This document shows, piece by piece, positions 1 to 7,179 of a stretch of 15,006 nucleotides of DNA. The stretch is from positions 1 to 15,006 of the forward strand of contig CAMWUH010000023.1 in the NCBI GenBank assembly GCA_947177325.1, in the 5' to 3' direction. This DNA is from an uncultured Bacteroidales bacterium. Its GTDB lineage: Bacteria; Bacteroidota; Bacteroidia; Bacteroidales; Muribaculaceae. The notes under the pieces are model-generated. The model was not told the origin of the DNA, did not search any database, and saw nothing but the letters and a program-made list of their open reading frames with translations. Position 1 is the first letter of the stretch; each line of letters opens with the position of its first letter. A program made the position numbers and the translations under genes.

Positions 1-2802
1 GAACGTGTCCCTGTAAACGCTCAGCCGGCACGTCGGAGAGCGGCATCGACATCTCGCGACAATGCTGACCGTCAGGGTGGCAATCGCTACGACCGCTATA
101 ATAACCGTGACGAAGAGTCCACTCGGCGAAACGAAGCTGACAAACGCGGGCGCTCGCAAAATGATAAGCGTCAAAATCCACAACGCGGACACCAACCTAA
201 GTCACCTTCGTTAATCACTCGTTTTGTAGATTTCCTGACCTCAATGCGCACCCGCATTGTGGCCGGCATAGCTATTATTTTGCTTTGCTGCTGGCTTTCT
301 ATCGCGGCACTATCATTTCTGCGAGCCAACGACAACGACCAGAGCAAAGTAACATCACTGACTACGGAACAAATTGTTAACCAAGGCGAAAACATATCCA
401 ACACAGCCGGCCCGGTCGGGGCAAAAGTGAGCCACCATCTCTTTGTAGAGGGCCTTGGTTTCGGATCAATAGTGTTGATTATATATTTGGTAATCATATC
501 ATTGGCCTTGCTGGGCGTTAAAAAAATCAAGTTTTGGAAATTAACGTTCAAGATGCTGATGCTCGCGATCACCATCTCAATGGTGTTAGGGCTTATTTTC
601 ATTAATTCAAGCGCCACAATTCCTCCGGGTGGCTATCACGGCCGGTATATTAACGTGTTGCTGATTTCACATATCGGATGGTTTGGGGCAATGCTCGTCA
701 ACGCTCTTTTAGTCGCTATCACCGTGACCCTCTATATCAATGAGCTGATGGGACTTTATCGCCGTTATCAAATCAAAATGCGTAATTTGCGCGACCGTCG
801 TCAACGTGCCGAGGACCAACGCCGAGAAAAGGAACGCGCTGTGGCCGAAGCTCTTGCCGATACCCCACTCTCTAATGATGGTGAACTTGATCAAACCGAA
901 GATGACAATGAAGAGGTCGCTGATGATTTTGAAGAGCCTCAAATCAACGGATTGCCTCAACTCGAAGACCCCGAGAATTACAGAATCACAATCGGCGACC
1001 CGGATGCTCAGTCACCTTTTGAGCCCGAGTCAAATCAACCACAGCAGAATTCTGTAATTGACAGAAATGAAACGGAAGGTAAAGCTTCTGCAAATTCTGA
1101 GACTTCTGCCCCCGCGTCAGGAACAGAAAATTTAGAATCAAATCAAGAAGTGACCGCTCAACCCGCACCTATGGCAACAGAGCAAATGCAAGTGGCTGCT
1201 GAAGGCCCCGGATTTGAGGTTGCGGAAGAGCGTGAAATTGAACAAGGCTCCGGACTTCCGGAACAGGTAGCTGCTCAAGGCCCCTACGACCCTAAAGCCG
1301 AGCTGTCGCGTTTCCGCATGCCGTCGATTGATTTGCTCACTGACCGCCCGCGCAAAACGGTTAGTGCCGACATAAGCGAGCAGGAAGAGAATAAAGAGCG
1401 AATTACCCGCACACTTGAGCAGTACAACGTCAAAATCGACAAAATCAAGGCAACCGTTGGTCCTACCGTTACACTCTACGAAATCATCCCGGCTGAGGGT
1501 GTCAGAATTGCCACAATCAAGCGTTTGGAAGATGATATTGCAATGAGCTTGGCGGCATTGGGTATTCGAATTATTGCGCCCATTCCGGGAAAAGGCACAA
1601 TCGGCATAGAAGTGCCGAATAAGGAACCACAAACCGTTTCAATTCGGTCAATTCTCGGTTCTAAAGCGTTTCAAGAAACGAAAATGGAGTTGCCGATGGC
1701 TTTGGGCGCTACGATTTCTAATGACGTTTTCATTGCCGATTTGGCCAAGATGCCCCACTTGCTTGTGGCCGGTGCGACAGGTCAAGGTAAATCTGTAGGC
1801 CTGAACACTATCATAGCTTCGCTGCTCTACAAACGTCACCCATCGGAACTGAAATTCGTGCTCGTAGACCCTAAAATGGTAGAGTTCAGCCTCTACGCAT
1901 GTCTGGAGAAACATTATCTGGCCAAGCTTCCTGATGAGGAGGAACCGGTAGTGACCGACCCCCACAAGGTTGTGGCAACTTTGAAATCTCTCTGTCAGGA
2001 GATGGACGACCGCTATGCGTTGCTGAAAGATGCGGGGTGCCGCTCGCTCATTGAGTACAACGAGCGATTCATCAATCGCCGACTGAATCCGGAGCATGGC
2101 CACCGCTATATGCCATACATAGTAATGATAGTCGATGAGTTTGCTGACTTAATTATGATGGCAGGCAAAGAGGTCGAGACCCCAATTGCCCGTATTGCAC
2201 AGAAAGCTCGCGCGGTTGGCATGCACATGATTATTGCCACTCAGCGCCCGTCAACCAATGTAATTACCGGCATTATTAAAGCTAACTTCCCCGGCCGAAT
2301 CGGTTTCCGTGTGTCGCAGATGGTTGACTCCCGAACTATTCTCGACTCTCCGGGAGCTAACCAGCTTATTGGCCGCGGCGATATGCTCATCAGCAGCAAC
2401 GGCACCATGGAACGAGTGCAGTGTGCGTTTATCGACACCAATGAGGTTGACGCTATATGTAATCATATAAGTAACCAAATGGGCTTTGCGACGGCGTATA
2501 TGCTGCCTGAGGTTGAGGATGACGGCGATGACAAAGGCTCAGCCGGAACACCTACCATTGCCGAGCTTGACCCTCTGCTCGAAGATGTAGGCCGCTGGAT
2601 TGTGCAAGGCAACACGGCATCCACCTCGTCAGTGCAGCGTCGCTACTCTATCGGCTACAACCGTGCCGGCAAAATCATGGACCAACTCGAGCGCTTCGGC
2701 GTTGTAGACAAAGCACAAGGGGGAAAACCACGACGAGTGCTCGTTGACCCGATGATGCTCGAGGACATTCTAATGCAAATCCGCAAAAGCAGTAACATTT
2801 AG
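1..2802 (+). CDS. ftsK: DNA translocase FtsK (5' end outside window)
   Basis: FtsK is the septum-anchored, ATP-driven DNA pump that clears the chromosome terminus and aids dimer resolution during division. The frame is open from base 1, so the ATG at 244 is internal and the true start lies to the left. Bases 1-240 encode an Arg/Asn/Asp-rich, probably disordered basic segment. Four membrane segments follow (about 253-321, 454-519, 547-603, 670-738). Next comes an acidic, Gln/Glu/Pro-rich linker (about 784-1280), then the alpha/beta motor domain with Walker A GATGQGKS at 1771-1794 and Walker B IVDEFAD near 2128-2148. The RPSTNVITG and DSRTILD blocks are typical of the family. The C-terminal winged-helix gamma domain (about 2569-2790, SVQRRYSIGYNRAGKI) recognises polar DNA motifs in known FtsKs, so the protein is complete at its C-terminus. 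lolA follows after 57 bases. Confidence 0.97.
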   Translation, partial: ERVPVNAQPARRRAASTSRDNADRQGGNRYDRYNNRDEESTRRNEADKRGRSQNDKRQNPQRGHQPKSPSLITRFVDFLTSMRTRIVAGIAIILLCCWLSIAALSFLRANDNDQSKVTSLTTEQIVNQGENISNTAGPVGAKVSHHLFVEGLGFGSIVLIIYLVIISLALLGVKKIKFWKLTFKMLMLAITISMVLGLIFINSSATIPPGGYHGRYINVLLISHIGWFGAMLVNALLVAITVTLYINELMGLYRRYQIKMRNLRDRRQRAEDQRREKERAVAEALADTPLSNDGELDQTEDDNEEVADDFEEPQINGLPQLEDPENYRITIGDPDAQSPFEPESNQPQQNSVIDRNETEGKASANSETSAPASGTENLESNQEVTAQPAPMATEQMQVAAEGPGFEVAEEREIEQGSGLPEQVAAQGPYDPKAELSRFRMPSIDLLTDRPRKTVSADISEQEENKERITRTLEQYNVKIDKIKATVGPTVTLYEIIPAEGVRIATIKRLEDDIAMSLAALGIRIIAPIPGKGTIGIEVPNKEPQTVSIRSILGSKAFQETKMELPMALGATISNDVFIADLAKMPHLLVAGATGQGKSVGLNTIIASLLYKRHPSELKFVLVDPKMVEFSLYACLEKHYLAKLPDEEEPVVTDPHKVVATLKSLCQEMDDRYALLKDAGCRSLIEYNERFINRRLNPEHGHRYMPYIVMIVDEFADLIMMAGKEVETPIARIAQKARAVGMHMIIATQRPSTNVITGIIKANFPGRIGFRVSQMVDSRTILDSPGANQLIGRGDMLISSNGTMERVQCAFIDTNEVDAICNHISNQMGFATAYMLPEVEDDGDDKGSAGTPTIAELDPLLEDVGRWIVQGNTASTSSVQRRYSIGYNRAGKIMDQLERFGVVDKAQGGKPRRVLVDPMMLEDILMQIRKSSNI

Positions 2803-2815
2803 AACCGTTGCGCTG
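2803..2815 (+). repeat. 13-base repeat copy A (upstream of lolA)
   Basis: The sequence aaccgttgcgctg begins directly after the ftsK stop codon and recurs exactly at 13085-13097, upstream of the phosphofructokinase gene. Both copies lie in short intergenic gaps on the same strand and are followed by AT-rich sequence. It might include a -33 TTG element, but no good -7 box lies at the right distance here. A chance match is possible. Confidence 0.35.
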
Positions 2816-2859
2816 CCAAATTTGTTATCAATTTAACACCAGTTTTGTTATTTACTTAA

Positions 2860-3504
2860 ATGAAAGAAGTAAGAGGTAAAATATTTTTGTTGCTCAGCCT
2901 GTGCTTAGCGATGATTTTGCAAAGCTCATTCGCGCAATCCAAGCCTAATGCACAAACCGAGTTGCAGTCGATCGTAAACAAACTTTCAGCTGCAAAATCG
3001 CTTACCGCCAAATTTTCTTGCATCTCCACAGATGGCAGCAAATCATCAGGCTCAATCAAGATTAAAGACAAAAAATTTGCCGTTTCTATAGCCAACTCCG
3101 TAACTATTTATGATGGTAAAGATGTTTGGCAGGCAAATGAATTTTCAAAAGAAATCAACATCTTCGAGCCTGACGACGAAATGTTGGCTGAAATAAATCC
3201 TTTGATTCTGATTAAGCAAGGTCAAAATGCGTTTAAAGCCTCTCGACTGACTGCTCCTGACAATCAAATCAAGCTGGCGCTCACGCCCAAGGCCGGCTCG
3301 GGTCAGGACAATGTGAAGCGAATAGTCCTGACGGCCAATCGCTCAACAAATCTTCCGGTTAAAGCCGAGGTAGAGCTTAAATCGGGTGAAAAACTGACGT
3401 TTAACTTTTCAGACATTTCGCTCAATGCATCTGTAACCGACTCATCATTCAAACTCGATAAATCAAAATATCCCGGTTATCAAATCGTTGACTTACGCGA
3501 CTGA
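2860..3504 (+). CDS. lolA: LolA-like outer-membrane lipoprotein carrier
   Basis: This 214-residue protein has a clear Sec signal peptide: basic start MKEVRGK, hydrophobic core FLLLSLCLAMIL, likely cleavage after SFA at residue 25. Cys15 lies in the core but is preceded by Leu, so it does not make a lipobox and the mature protein should be soluble in the periplasm. The rest fits the LolA fold: an early helix with LQSIVNKLSAAKSLTAKFS, then beta-rich sequence including the TIYDGKDVWQ segment that matches the family's 'DGKxLW' region, and an ending DSSFKLDKSKYPGYQIVDLR. LolA proteins ferry lipoproteins from the LolCDE complex to the outer membrane. The position just after ftsK agrees with the order I recall for Bacteroidales genomes. 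Family assignment is good; actual carrier activity is inferred, since LolA-fold paralogues with other roles exist. Confidence 0.82.
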   Translation: MKEVRGKIFLLLSLCLAMILQSSFAQSKPNAQTELQSIVNKLSAAKSLTAKFSCISTDGSKSSGSIKIKDKKFAVSIANSVTIYDGKDVWQANEFSKEINIFEPDDEMLAEINPLILIKQGQNAFKASRLTAPDNQIKLALTPKAGSGQDNVKRIVLTANRSTNLPVKAEVELKSGEKLTFNFSDISLNASVTDSSFKLDKSKYPGYQIVDLRD

Positions 3505-3539
3505 TAACTGAAACATCAACCTGATATAATACCACAATT

Positions 3540-4478
3540 ATGGACAACACAATCAAATGCCTCATCATTGGCGGTGGCCCCGCAGGCTACACTGCAGCAA
3601 TATATGCTTCACGCGCTAACATTAATCCGGTGGTAATCGAAGGCTTGCAACCCGGCGGCCAACTGACCACAACCACCGAAGTCGAGAATTTCCCCGGTTA
3701 TCCTGACGGCGTTACCGGCCCTCAGCTTGTAGACGATATCAAGCGCCAAGCAATTAAATTTGGTGCAGACATTCGCCAAGGTAATGTTGACAAGGTAGAC
3801 CTGTCGGTACGTCCGTTTACCGTGACCGTTGGCAAGGAGGAGCTGAAGGCCCACTCTATTATCATTGCAACAGGCGCAACTGCGCGCTACTTAGGGTTGC
3901 CCGACGAGCAAAAATATATGGGTATGGGTGTGTCGGCATGCGCCACATGCGACGGTTTCTTCTATCGCAACCGCACGGTGGCAGTAGTTGGTGGCGGCGA
4001 TTCAGCTTGTGAAGAAGCACTCTATCTTAGCTCGCTCGCCAAAAAAGTTTATTTAATAGTGCGTAAACCTTATCTGCGTGCTTCAAAGGTGATGCAGCAG
4101 CGCGTACTCCAAAATGAGAAGATAACGGTATTGTTCTCTTGCGAAACACTCTCATTGTTTGGCGAAGAGGTGCTTGAAGGAGCCAAATTAGTGCAAAATC
4201 GCGGCACTGAGGAGGAACAAACCTTTGACATCTCAATCGATGGTTTCTTCCTGGCAATCGGTCATACTCCCAACACAGCGCTCTTCAAAGAATGGATTGA
4301 CCTCGATGACCAGGGCTACATTAATCTCCACACTTCTACAACGGCAACCAACGTTAAAGGCGTTTTTGCCGCCGGAGATGTAGCCGACCCACATTATCAG
4401 CAAGCCATCACAGCTGCCGCTATGGGTTGTCGCGCCGCTTTAGATGCTGAGAATTATTTGCTTGAAAACAATATTTAA
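3540..4478 (+). CDS. trxB: Thioredoxin reductase
   Basis: This is a low-molecular-weight, FAD-dependent thioredoxin reductase of 312 residues, the usual length. It passes electrons from a nicotinamide cofactor to thioredoxin in the cytoplasm. The FAD-binding GGGPAG motif is at residues 11-16, the redox-active CATC at Cys134/Cys137, the second dinucleotide-binding GGGDSA at 151-156, and the C-terminal FAD motif GVFAAGD at 274-280. The segment that normally reads HRRxxxR and contacts the 2'-phosphate of NADPH is VRKPYLR (174-180). The basic residues are largely kept, so NADPH use is still likely, but the His is gone. It starts 35 bases after lolA and ends 13 bases before the preferred yqgE start, so the three are probably co-transcribed. 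Confidence 0.96.
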   Translation: MDNTIKCLIIGGGPAGYTAAIYASRANINPVVIEGLQPGGQLTTTTEVENFPGYPDGVTGPQLVDDIKRQAIKFGADIRQGNVDKVDLSVRPFTVTVGKEELKAHSIIIATGATARYLGLPDEQKYMGMGVSACATCDGFFYRNRTVAVVGGGDSACEEALYLSSLAKKVYLIVRKPYLRASKVMQQRVLQNEKITVLFSCETLSLFGEEVLEGAKLVQNRGTEEEQTFDISIDGFFLAIGHTPNTALFKEWIDLDDQGYINLHTSTTATNVKGVFAAGDVADPHYQQAITAAAMGCRAALDAENYLLENNI

Positions 4479-4491
4479 AGCCGGATTATTA

Positions 4492-5076
4492 ATGCAGGGA
4501 ACTGAAAACTATCGCATAGCTCAGCCTCGCGAAGGCTCTCAGCTAATTGCTTTTCCATCACTGACTGATGCGCATTTCAATCATTCAGTAGTGGAAATCA
4601 TTGATTACGTTCCCACAGGCGAAACTTTGGGACTGGTGCTGAACCGCACTACCCCGTTGACACTCGATAAAGCCATCGACGGCATAAAACCGGGTTTGAA
4701 AATCCCGGTTTTTGCGGGTGGACCGGTTGGTGCCGACCGATTGATATTTATGCATACCCTTGGAGATGCCTTCAATAATGCCACGGCAATTGCGCCCGGA
4801 CTATTTGTAGGTGGCGACTTGGATGATGTTGTCAACTATATAAATGCCGGTTATCCAATCGAGGGATCAATAAGATTCTTTGTAGGCTATTCAGGGTGGA
4901 GTCCGGGTCAGCTGAAAAGCGAAATCCACACTGATAGCTGGATAGTTGCTCAGCCACTTTCCAACAGTGAAATCCTGACTCTTACCGACGACAATATGTG
5001 GCACACGGCTGTAAAGCGCCTTGGCGAAGAATTTCGCGAATGGCAACGTATGCCCATGCATCCGATTTTCAATTAA
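4492..5076 (+). CDS. yqgE: YqgE/AlgH family protein
   Basis: This is a 194-residue member of the YqgE/AlgH family (DUF179), conserved widely but without an agreed biochemical function. Recognisable family blocks are GxLIAFPSLTDxxF near the N-terminus, ETLGLVLNR (44-52), the FAGGPVG turn (75-81) and FVGYSGWSPGQL (130-141). The frame is open to an ATG at 4444, but that start lies inside trxB and would add 16 residues without family similarity. The ATG at 4492 puts the typical opening at the right place and leaves a 13-base gap after trxB. The stop codon TAA (5074-5076) overlaps the stop codon of the convergent recR. Confidence 0.93.
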   Translation: MQGTENYRIAQPREGSQLIAFPSLTDAHFNHSVVEIIDYVPTGETLGLVLNRTTPLTLDKAIDGIKPGLKIPVFAGGPVGADRLIFMHTLGDAFNNATAIAPGLFVGGDLDDVVNYINAGYPIEGSIRFFVGYSGWSPGQLKSEIHTDSWIVAQPLSNSEILTLTDDNMWHTAVKRLGEEFREWQRMPMHPIFN

Positions 5077-5690
5077 TCGCCGAAGGGGGTGCGATTGAGG
5101 AGTGAGCGACCGAGAGTAATTTCATCTGTGTACTCAATTTCGTTGCCAACCTGAACGCCACGAGCCAACTGTGTGATTTTAACACCTGTGTCGCGCAACA
5201 TTCTATAAATATAATAGTTGGTTGTGTCGCCCTCCATTGTCGCACTCAAAGCAAGAATAACTTCCACTACCCCACTCTGCTTGACGCGTTCAACGAGCGA
5301 ATTGATTTGCAATTGGTCAGGGCCGATTCCGTCCATTGGCGAAATCAACCCGTTAAGAACATGATATAACCCGCGAAACTGGCCGGTGCGCTCAATGTGC
5401 ATCACATCCTGCACGTTCTCTACCACACAAATTATGGAACTGTCGCGGCGCGGGTTACTGCATACGTCACAAACTTCGTCTTCGGAGATATTGTGACATA
5501 CTTTGCAATATTTGATTTCATTGCACAACTTTATAATCGAAAGACCGAGTTGCTCCCCTTCGGCAGGTTCGCGCCGAAGCAAATGCAGCGCCAATCGAAG
5601 CGCAGTCTTGCGCCCGACGCCCGGGAGTTTGGCCAGTTCACTTACGGCCGTTTCAAGAAGTGATGAAGAAAATTGCTGTTGCGGGGTCAT
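5073..5690 (-). CDS. recR: Recombination mediator RecR
   Basis: RecR acts with RecF and RecO to load RecA onto gapped DNA. At 205 residues it has the normal length and every family element. The helix-hairpin-helix region LAKLPGVGRKTALRLALHLL is at 19-38, a four-cysteine zinc site CKVC-x8-CDVC at Cys62/65/74/77, and a Toprim domain from about residue 86 with Glu91 (VVEN) and the block LALSATMEGDTT (146-157). The C-terminal ARGVQVGNEIEYTDEITL (177-194) is the usual ending of the Toprim/Walker-B-like region. It is the only gene on the minus strand. It converges on yqgE with a four-base overlap and diverges from panC, with 175 bases between the start codons. Confidence 0.97.
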   Translation of the reverse strand: MTPQQQFSSSLLETAVSELAKLPGVGRKTALRLALHLLRREPAEGEQLGLSIIKLCNEIKYCKVCHNISEDEVCDVCSNPRRDSSIICVVENVQDVMHIERTGQFRGLYHVLNGLISPMDGIGPDQLQINSLVERVKQSGVVEVILALSATMEGDTTNYYIYRMLRDTGVKITQLARGVQVGNEIEYTDEITLGRSLLNRTPFGD

Positions 5691-5709
5691 ATTTTGGATT
5701 TTTAGATTG

Positions 5710-5717
5710 TAAAGTTA
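5710..5717 (-). promoter_or_regulatory. Possible -7 element for recR
   Basis: On the minus strand this reads TAACTTTA, one mismatch from the Bacteroidota -7 consensus TAnnTTTG, and lies 20 bases upstream of the recR start. I see no convincing -33 TTTG at the expected distance, so the call is weak. Confidence 0.3.
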
Positions 5718-5760
5718 GCAAAAATTTGCGAGAGATTTTTATCATTTAAGGATTGTTTTG

Positions 5761-5768
5761 TAACTTTG
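5761..5768 (+). promoter_or_regulatory. -7 promoter element for the panC operon
   Basis: TAACTTTG is a perfect match to the Bacteroidota -7 consensus TAnnTTTG and is followed by CA, as in the other two good promoters of this window. The region about 20 bases upstream is T-rich (TTTT at 5737-5740) rather than a clear TTTG, so the -33 element is weak. Transcription would start near 5775 and give a leader of about 90 bases before panC. A second AACTTTG follows at 5774-5780. Confidence 0.55.
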
Positions 5769-5827
5769 CAGCAACTTTGTCGGAATCAAAGGAAATTTAA
5801 CATCATCTGAGCGAATCAGAGACTTGG

Positions 5828-5866
5828 ATGACGATATTTTCCCAAAAACCACTAATAAATCCATAA
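5828..5866 (+). CDS. Possible 12-codon upstream ORF overlapping the panC start
   Basis: An ATG at 5828 opens a frame of 12 codons (MTIFSQKPLINP) whose TAA stop overlaps the panC ATG in the form TAATG. The arrangement is the classic geometry for translational coupling or a leader peptide. The peptide itself has no recognisable composition bias such as repeated codons for one amino acid. Short ORFs like this arise by chance, and no ribosome-binding sequence decides the matter. Confidence 0.25.
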   Translation: MTIFSQKPLINP

Positions 5867-6723
5867 TGGAAGTAATCAGAACACAAAAGGAGCTTAAACA
5901 ACTGATTGAAAAACTCCGTGCTGAATCAAAATCAATAGGCCTCGTGCCCACCATGGGAGCATTACATGCAGGCCACATTTCATTGGTTGATAAAGCCCGT
6001 GCTGAAAATGATATAGTAGTAGTGAGTGTGTTTGTCAACCCTACTCAGTTTAACAATCCGGCCGACCTGGCAACTTATCCGCGCACCGAGGCTGAGGATT
6101 GCCGTAAACTTGATGCTGTAGGGGTTGATTATGCATTTATCCCCACGGTAGAGGAAATTTATCCCGAGCCTGACACACGCCAATTCGACCTTGGTCCGGT
6201 TGCTGAAGTGATGGAGGGCGCTATGCGTCCGGGTCACTTTAACGGTGTGGCTCAAATTGTCAGCAAATTGTTTGACCTGACCAAGCCCACTCGTGCGTAT
6301 TTTGGCGAAAAGGATTTCCAACAAATTGCAGTTATACGCCGCATGGCCGAAATTTCCGGATTTGATTATATCGATATCATAGCCTGCCCGATCAAGCGCG
6401 AAGCCGACGGATTGGCCCTGAGCAGCCGCAATGTTCGCCTCACTCCGGAAGGGCGCAAAGCAGCCCCGGCAATTCACGCAGCATTGGAAGCATCAACTCG
6501 CTATGCGGCCAATCACACGGTAGCTGAAACAATTGCTTCGGTCATTGATGAAATCAACTCCAATCCCGAACTTGACGTCGAGTATTATCAGATTGTCAAT
6601 CCACTGACCATGCAACCCATCAGCAATTGGGCTGAGGCACCCGACTCCACGGCTGTTGGCTGCGTTACCGTTAACGTTGGCGATGTCAGATTGATTGATA
6701 ACATCACATATAAGTTAAACTAA
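5866..6723 (+). CDS. panC: Pantoate-beta-alanine ligase (pantothenate synthetase)
   Basis: PanC joins pantoate and beta-alanine with ATP to make pantothenate, the coenzyme A precursor. With a start at the ATG 5866 the protein has 285 residues, the normal size. A TTG start at 5824 would add 14 residues without family similarity. The nucleotidyltransferase signature PTMGALHAGH (28-37) contains the HIGH-like HAGH. FVNPTQF (56-62), RPGHFNGVAQIVSKLF (121-136), YFGEKDFQQ (145-153) and the KMSKS-like LALSSRN (183-189) are all intact. panD, whose product makes the beta-alanine substrate, follows after 42 bases, so two consecutive functions of the pathway are co-transcribed. No panB or panE is present in the window. 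Confidence 0.97.
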   Translation: MEVIRTQKELKQLIEKLRAESKSIGLVPTMGALHAGHISLVDKARAENDIVVVSVFVNPTQFNNPADLATYPRTEAEDCRKLDAVGVDYAFIPTVEEIYPEPDTRQFDLGPVAEVMEGAMRPGHFNGVAQIVSKLFDLTKPTRAYFGEKDFQQIAVIRRMAEISGFDYIDIIACPIKREADGLALSSRNVRLTPEGRKAAPAIHAALEASTRYAANHTVAETIASVIDEINSNPELDVEYYQIVNPLTMQPISNWAEAPDSTAVGCVTVNVGDVRLIDNITYKLN

Positions 6724-6765
6724 AGCCATTAGTGGCGTAATCACCCACGTATAAATCACAATATC

Positions 6766-7122
6766 ATGGTCCAGGTCGAACTCCTGAAATCAAAAATACA
6801 TCGCGTCACCGTCACCGAATCGCGCCTTGACTACATAGGCAGTATCACTATCGATGAAGATTTGCTTGATGCGGCAGGAATATTCGTAGGGGAGCGCGTC
6901 TACATTGTTAATAATAACAATGGCGAACGCTTCGACACCTACACAATTGCCGGTCCACGCGGTTCAGGCGTTATCTGCTTGAATGGTGCCGCAGCCCGTA
7001 AGGTGCAGAAAGGCGACATCGTTATCATCATGGCATACGCTTACGTAACTCCCGACGAAGTTGCCGGCTTCAAGCCTAAGGTGATTTTTCCCGACACGGC
7101 CACCAATCTCCTCCCCAAATAA
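6766..7122 (+). CDS. panD: Aspartate 1-decarboxylase proenzyme
   Basis: PanD decarboxylates L-aspartate to beta-alanine using a pyruvoyl group made by self-cleavage of the precursor. The cleavage site is visible as YIGS, with Gly25-Ser26; Ser26 becomes the pyruvoyl. Lys8 in the LLKSKIHR block, the RFDTYTIAG segment (54-62) and GSGVICLNGAAARKVQKGDIVIIMAYA (66-92) match the family closely. The length of 118 residues is typical, so the protein is full. It supplies beta-alanine to PanC encoded just upstream. The gap to ffh is 57 bases without an obvious promoter or terminator. Confidence 0.97.
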   Translation: MVQVELLKSKIHRVTVTESRLDYIGSITIDEDLLDAAGIFVGERVYIVNNNNGERFDTYTIAGPRGSGVICLNGAAARKVQKGDIVIIMAYAYVTPDEVAGFKPKVIFPDTATNLLPK

Positions 7123-7179
7123 TCCCGGCCTCTCTCATTCTCAAAAATAATAAACAAGTTACTTCAATAATTACAAGAT

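Noticed and set aside
1138..1632. 164-codon open frame on the minus strand inside ftsK
   Set aside because: It lies antisense to the well supported FtsK linker and motor and has no recognisable domain. The same applies to the minus-strand frame at 1648-2103.
4444..4491. Upstream ATG extension of yqgE
   Set aside because: It would begin inside trxB and add 16 residues without family similarity; the ATG at 4492 gives the normal length.
5824..5865. TTG start extending PanC by 14 residues
   Set aside because: PanC proteins begin close to the MEVIRT segment at 5866, and an ATG is available there.
5980..6477. 165-codon open frame on the minus strand inside panC
   Set aside because: It is antisense to conserved PanC motifs, and its translation resembles no family.
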